Under the pieces are notes generated by a model, which had not been told where the DNA came from, made no database searches, and worked only from the letters and a program-made list of their open reading frames with translations. A stretch of 64,000 bases of DNA, from positions 124,001 to 188,000 of the forward strand of contig NZ_JAFLQZ010000001.1 in NCBI RefSeq assembly GCF_017313265.1, in the 5' to 3' direction. Shown piece by piece: positions 60,316-64,000 of this stretch. Position 1 is the stretch's first letter. Each line of letters starts with the position of its first letter. A program made the position numbers and the translations under genes. This stretch comes from Hymenobacter telluris (lineage in GTDB: Bacteria; Bacteroidota; Bacteroidia; Cytophagales; Hymenobacteraceae).

Positions 60316-62265
60316 ATGAATCTGTTACAAATAGGTGCAGCAGCGTTAGCGCTGCTCGCCGCATTACCCGCTGTTGCGCAGAAGGTTGCCGCCAACAAAC
60401 CCATCAGCCCTGACTTGTTCGGTATCTTCATCGAGGACATCAACTACACTGCTGATGGGGGGCTGTACGCCGAGTTGGTGCAGAACCGCTCCTTCGAGTA
60501 CAGCCCGAGTGACCGGGGCGGCTGGCACCCGCTCACCAGCTGGGACTACCTGCATGAGGGATATGCTATGGGCAGTTTGTCGGTGGAAAGCGCCGCGCCG
60601 CTGCACGCCAACAACCCCCACTACGTGCAGCTGCGGGTGGAGAATCCGTTTCAGAAAGGCCTGGGCATCAAAAACTCCGGCTTTGATGGCATAGCGCTGA
60701 AAGCCGGCGAGAAGTATGATTTCTCGCTGTGGGCGCGCAGTAAAGGCGGTGCCGCTATGCCGCTACTGGTGCAGCTGCGCGATGCCAAAGGCGCCGTATT
60801 GGCCGAAACCACGCTGTCGGCAAAAGTGGGGGAGTGGCAGCAATACCGCGCTACGCTGGCCCCCAACGCCAGCGCCCCCGATGCCAGCCTAGTGGTGCTG
60901 GCGACCGGCAAGGGCGTGGTGGATCTGGACATGATTTCGCTGTTTCCGCAGAAAACGTTCCGCAACCACCCCAACGGCCTGCGCGCCGACCTCACCCAGG
61001 CCCTGGCCGACCTTAAGCCCCGTTTCGTGCGCTTTCCCGGCGGCTGCCTGGCCCACGGCGACGGCCTCGATAATCTGTATGACTGGAAGAAAACCATCGG
61101 GCCGGTGGAGCAGCGCGTGGCGCAGCGCAACATCTGGGGCTACCACCAAACGGCCGGGTTGGGCTACTTCGAGTATTTTCAGCTGTGCGAAGACCTGGGC
61201 GCCCGGGCACTGCCCGTGGTGGCGGCCGGCGTGAGCTGCCAGAACTCGGGCGGCTCGTGGCGCATTGGCGGAACGGGGCAGCAGTGCGTGCCGCTGGCCG
61301 ACATGGCCGCCTACACCCAGGACATACTTGATTTGATTGAGTATGCCAACGGCCCGGCGACGTCCACCTGGGGCGCGAAACGGGCGGCAGCTGGCCACCC
61401 GGCTCCGTTCAACCTCCACTATATCGGCATCGGCAACGAAGACAAGCAGACCCCGGAATTTCGGGAGCGGTTCCAGCTGATCTATGATGCCGTGCGGACC
61501 AAATACCCCAACATCGAGGTAATTGGCACGGTGGGCCCCGCCCCAAAAGGCGAAGACTTCGAGCAGGGCTGGGCCTTTGCCAACCAACTGAACGTGCCAT
61601 TGGTTGACGAGCACTACTACGAAAACCCGGAGTGGTTTCTGGCCAACAACCGCCGCTACGACAGCTACGACCGGAGCAAATCCAAAGTGTACCTAGGCGA
61701 ATACGCCTCGCGGGGCAACACGCTGTTCAATGCTCTGGCCGAAGCCGCTTACATGACTTCTTTGGAGCGCAACGGCGACGTAGTGCGGCTGGCTTCTTAC
61801 GCCCCGCTGCTGGCCAAGGAAAACCACACCCAGTGGAACCCCGACCTTATCTACTTCAACAACAGCACCGTAGTGCCCACCGCCAACTACTACGTGCAGG
61901 CCTTGTTCGGGCAGAACACCGGCACTGAATACTGTGCCAACGTGGTAACGCTGCCTACCACCGTGGCCGCCGATACCGTGGCGGCTTCCTGTGTGCGCGA
62001 CGCCCGCAGCGGCGACATTATTGTGAAGCTGGTGAATGTAGGCGGCAGTGCCCAGTCGTTCACAGTGGACCTGTCGCGCTTCAAAGGAGTAAATTCCGCG
62101 GCTACCCTTATCACCTTTGCTGGCCCCAAAACCGCGAAAAACACCTTCGCCACCCCGCAGGCGGTGCAGCCCAAAACCACCGCCTACAAAGCCAGCCGCA
62201 ATTTCACCTACACCGCCGCGCCATACTCGCTAACCGTGATTCGGATGCGGGCTAAGCGGGGATGA
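60316..62265 (+). CDS. Glycoside hydrolase family 51 alpha-L-arabinofuranosidase
   Basis: A 649-residue exported enzyme with signal MNLLQIGAAALALLAALPAVAQ. A carbohydrate-binding-like insertion (about 95-215) precedes the barrel. The acid/base Glu is in YIGIGNEDKQT and the nucleophile Glu in VYLGEYASRGN. FGIFIEDINYTADGGLYAELVQNRSFE at the start is strongly conserved in GH51. A C-terminal beta domain closes the protein. It removes arabinose from arabinan or arabinoxylan. It starts 6 bp after the GH43 stop, and a terminator follows, so it ends the operon. Confidence 0.93.
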   Translation: MNLLQIGAAALALLAALPAVAQKVAANKPISPDLFGIFIEDINYTADGGLYAELVQNRSFEYSPSDRGGWHPLTSWDYLHEGYAMGSLSVESAAPLHANNPHYVQLRVENPFQKGLGIKNSGFDGIALKAGEKYDFSLWARSKGGAAMPLLVQLRDAKGAVLAETTLSAKVGEWQQYRATLAPNASAPDASLVVLATGKGVVDLDMISLFPQKTFRNHPNGLRADLTQALADLKPRFVRFPGGCLAHGDGLDNLYDWKKTIGPVEQRVAQRNIWGYHQTAGLGYFEYFQLCEDLGARALPVVAAGVSCQNSGGSWRIGGTGQQCVPLADMAAYTQDILDLIEYANGPATSTWGAKRAAAGHPAPFNLHYIGIGNEDKQTPEFRERFQLIYDAVRTKYPNIEVIGTVGPAPKGEDFEQGWAFANQLNVPLVDEHYYENPEWFLANNRRYDSYDRSKSKVYLGEYASRGNTLFNALAEAAYMTSLERNGDVVRLASYAPLLAKENHTQWNPDLIYFNNSTVVPTANYYVQALFGQNTGTEYCANVVTLPTTVAADTVAASCVRDARSGDIIVKLVNVGGSAQSFTVDLSRFKGVNSAATLITFAGPKTAKNTFATPQAVQPKTTAYKASRNFTYTAAPYSLTVIRMRAKRG

Positions 62266-62352
62266 GCGGTTTACCAGTTAAGCGCAGTTTCTAGTATCTG
62301 CCAGCATCGAGTAAATCGAGAAGTTGGTTCCAAGTATCATCAGTTTAAATAC

Positions 62353-62390
62353 AAATCGGCCGCGTCAGATGCTTCTGGCGCGGCCGATTT
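62353..62390. terminator. Bidirectional terminator at the end of the CAZyme operon
   Basis: The 12-bp stem AAATCGGCCGCG with CGCGGCCGATTT and a 14-base loop, partly paired, is followed by TTGTTG. It separates the GH51 gene from the convergent DUF1573 gene. Confidence 0.85.
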
Positions 62391-62426
62391 GTTGTGTGAT
62401 GTTAGCAGCTTAGGCTACTCTGTGTC

Positions 62427-63200
62427 TTACTTAAACGGCACCGTGGCGCTGCTTTCCTTCACCATGCTGCTGTTGTTCAGGTCGCGCACGATGTTGGCTT
62501 TCAGCGTAATCTTTACGTCGCCATTCAGGTCGTTGGAGCTGAGCGTGGCCACGTCCGACATCTGGCCGGTCTGGCGCTGGGCGTACAACAGTTCTACCGT
62601 GGCACTCTGGCCGGGCTTGATAACCGGCGGCACCGATTTGTAGCCCACGCAGTTGCAGGCCGAGGTAATCATACCCAGTTCCAAAGGCTGCTTGCCGGGG
62701 TTTTTCACCGTGAACTTGGCCACTGGCTGCTGGCCTGATTCAATTTTACCGAAGTCGTGGGCGGTGCGGTCCAGCACCAGGCGCGGCGACTGAGCCAGTT
62801 GGGCGGGCGTCATGCTGGCTTTAGCCTGCTCCTTGTTCACCACGTCGCCTTTGATGCTGAGCACCACGCTGGGCACGGTAGCGTTGCTGGTAACCGTAAC
62901 GGTTTTGTTGAACACGCCTGGCCGGCCGGCGCTGCTGTACATGGCCTTCACAATGCCAAACTTGCCGGGCATCACTGGCGTTTTGGTCCAGTCGGGGGTG
63001 GTGCAGCCGCAGCTGGCTTGCACGTTGGCAATAACCACGGGCTGGTTGCCGGTGTTCTTGAATTTGAACTCGTGCGTGGCCATCGTGCCTTCGGGCACGC
63101 TGCCAAAGTCGTGCATGTCTTTCTCGAAGGTAATAACCCCTTGGGCACGGGCGCCGAGGCTAAGCAGCACGGCAATGAAAAGGGAGGCGAAGTGTTTCAT
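62427..63200 (-). CDS. Exported DUF1573 tandem-domain protein
   Basis: A 257-residue protein with Sec signal MKHFASLFIAVLLSLGARA and two DUF1573 (Ig-like, ASPM/SPD-2/Hydin-type) domains. The first has MHDFGSVPEGTMATHEFKFKNTG and ASCGCTTPDW; the second has AHDFGKIESGQQPVAKFTVKNPG and SACNCVGYKSVPP. The paired cysteines are characteristic. The proteins are periplasmic or surface-exposed; the function is not known. Its probable leader contains the perfect 34-bp hairpin of site L. Confidence 0.9.
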   Translation of the reverse strand: MKHFASLFIAVLLSLGARAQGVITFEKDMHDFGSVPEGTMATHEFKFKNTGNQPVVIANVQASCGCTTPDWTKTPVMPGKFGIVKAMYSSAGRPGVFNKTVTVTSNATVPSVVLSIKGDVVNKEQAKASMTPAQLAQSPRLVLDRTAHDFGKIESGQQPVAKFTVKNPGKQPLELGMITSACNCVGYKSVPPVIKPGQSATVELLYAQRQTGQMSDVATLSSNDLNGDVKITLKANIVRDLNNSSMVKESSATVPFK

Positions 63201-63216
63201 AGAGGTAAGTTATTGG

Positions 63217-63310
63217 TAGTGCTTGGTGCCTAGTGCCTGGTGCTTAGGTTGTTTTCAAGGTGAAAGGTAGTGGAATAACCTAAGCACCAGGCACTAGGCA
63301 CCAAGCACTA
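63217..63310. repeat. Heptad-type inverted repeat with perfect 34-bp stem (site L)
   Basis: Arms 63217-63250 and 63277-63310 are exact reverse complements. Each arm reads as consecutive 7-nt units such as TAGTGCT then TGGTGCC. It lies between a minus-strand promoter at 63321 and the DUF1573 start, so it would be transcribed as a leader hairpin. Confidence 0.88.
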
Positions 63311-63320
63311 ATCTGTTTCC

Positions 63321-63328
63321 CAAAGATA
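63321..63328 (-). promoter_or_regulatory. Promoter -7 element TATCTTTG for the DUF1573 gene
   Basis: An exact consensus match on the minus strand, 121 bp before the ATG at 63200. The intervening leader contains the site L hairpin. Confidence 0.62.
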
Positions 63329-63378
63329 AACAAAAACACCCCTCGTTGGGTCTCAACGAAACCTCCCGGCCAAATCCG

Positions 63379-63386
63379 TACTTTTG
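63379..63386 (+). promoter_or_regulatory. Promoter -7 element TACTTTTG for the E1 gene
   Basis: An exact TAnnTTTG match 64 bp upstream of the ATG at 63451, facing away from the minus-strand box at 63321. Confidence 0.65.
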
Positions 63387-63450
63387 TGGCTCCTACTTCC
63401 GCGGCCGGCTTTCCATCCGGCTTCGGTATCAACATCCGCCCCATCCGTTT

Positions 63451-64000
63451 ATGCCCACTACCGAAGCTACCGACCTGCTGGCCACCCCTGCCACTCTCAG
63501 TAAAGACGAACTTCTGCGCGACTACCGCCTCGGGTGGGAAAGCCGGTACGCCTCCCTGGCGGGCCGCAAAGAGGTGTTTATGGGCAAAGCCAAGTTTGGC
63601 ATCTTCGGCGACGGCAAAGAGTTGCCCCAGCTGGCCATGGCCCGCGCCTTTCGGGCCGGCGACTGGCGCGCCGGCTACTACCGCGACCAAACGTTTATGC
63701 TGGCCATCGGCGAGCTGACCTTGCAGCAGTATTTCGCGCAGCTCTACGCCCACACCGATGTGGAAGCCGAGCCCGCCACGGCCGGCCGGGCCATGAACGG
63801 CCACTTCGCCACCCGTATTTTAGATGAAGACGGCAACTTCAAAAACCTGGCAACCAGCAAGAACTCGTCGGCGGATATTTCGCCCACGGCCGGCCAGATG
63901 CCCCGTTTGGTAGGCCTGGCGTATGCGTCCAAGCTGTTCCGCCAGAACCCGGAGCTGCATCAGTACGAGCAGTTTTCGGTGAATGGCAACGAGGTGGCGT
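63451..64000 (+). CDS. Thiamine-diphosphate-dependent 2-oxoacid dehydrogenase E1, 5' part
   Basis: The frame starts at ATG 63451 and runs off the window after 183 complete codons without a stop. FRAGDWRAGYYRDQTFMLAIGELTLQQYFAQLYAHTD and GRAMNGHFATRILDEDGN match the N-terminal part of E1 components of the branched-chain/pyruvate type, where YYRDQ marks the cofactor-side entry of the alpha subunit. Bacteroidota often carry a fused alpha-beta E1. The lipoamide-linked partners and the exact 2-oxoacid are outside the window. Confidence 0.82.
   Translation, partial: MPTTEATDLLATPATLSKDELLRDYRLGWESRYASLAGRKEVFMGKAKFGIFGDGKELPQLAMARAFRAGDWRAGYYRDQTFMLAIGELTLQQYFAQLYAHTDVEAEPATAGRAMNGHFATRILDEDGNFKNLATSKNSSADISPTAGQMPRLVGLAYASKLFRQNPELHQYEQFSVNGNEVA

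Noticed and set aside
63386-63827. Two plus-strand frames (from 63386 and 63534) overlapping the E1 gene
   Set aside because: They are in the wrong frame; the frame from ATG 63451 stays open to the window edge and carries the E1 motifs.

Overview
The window looks like the chromosome of a Hymenobacter-like member of the Bacteroidota (Cytophagales). Signs are G+C-rich coding DNA, promoters of the Bacteroidota type (TAnnTTTG at about -7), a protein with a type IX secretion (T9SS) C-terminal sorting domain, Tat-exported enzymes, a large CAZyme cluster, and families typical of the phylum (LVIVD-repeat lipoprotein, DUF1573, HsdR-N orphan, short AMP nucleosidase, UMF1-type transporter). The assignment is inferred from gene content only.

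Layout. 1-6.4 kb: 3' end of an aldehyde dehydrogenase, a 2H phosphoesterase, imidazolonepropionase (hutI), a truncated ECF sigma factor, a PhzF-family protein, and a coupled pair encoding an outer-membrane-like protein and an LVIVD lipoprotein. 6.6-10.9 kb: a 1430-residue secreted beta-helix protein with two duplicated halves. 11.6-17.1 kb: KTSC protein, ruvC, a flippase-like membrane protein overlapping a GT2 glycosyltransferase that carries an in-frame palindromic element, a cytochrome c, a small conserved protein and an OppC/DppC-type permease. 17.2-26.8 kb: SpoIIE-type phosphatase and a surface-polysaccharide region (FkbM methyltransferase, O-antigen ligase/polymerase, Wzz, Wzx-like flippase, GT4, polysaccharide deacetylase, GT2). 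26.9-32.2 kb: TatD nuclease, two GH28 pectinase-like enzymes, asparaginase, tRNA-Ser(GGA). 32.2-34 kb: sparse region with small genes. 34.1-40.1 kb: a periplasmic PaoABC-like molybdenum aldehyde oxidoreductase with XdhC and MocA maturation proteins. 40.2-42.4 kb: an AAA ATPase plus HNH nuclease pair resembling Septu (PtuAB) or retron-associated defence modules; the middle of the ATPase gene is A+T-rich and looks imported. 42.5-53.3 kb: lipoprotein, UMF1 transporter, DinB protein, amidohydrolase, AMP nucleosidase, HsdR-N orphan, LtaS-like sulfatase, SUKH-like protein, alanine dehydrogenase. 54-62.3 kb: a same-strand CAZyme operon (GH29, GH31, double GH43, GH51) for decorated plant polysaccharides, with no SusC/SusD. 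62.4-64 kb: a DUF1573 protein and the 5' end of a thiamine-diphosphate 2-oxoacid dehydrogenase E1.

The most unusual feature is not a gene. At about twelve intergenic sites there are locus-specific arrays of degenerate 7-nt units (8-nt at one site) arranged as inverted repeats that can form long hairpins. They often abut or overlap start or stop codons. Their sequences differ from site to site but the architecture is the same. This family, the mosaic defence ATPase, and the palindromic element translated inside a glycosyltransferase are the points most worth following up.
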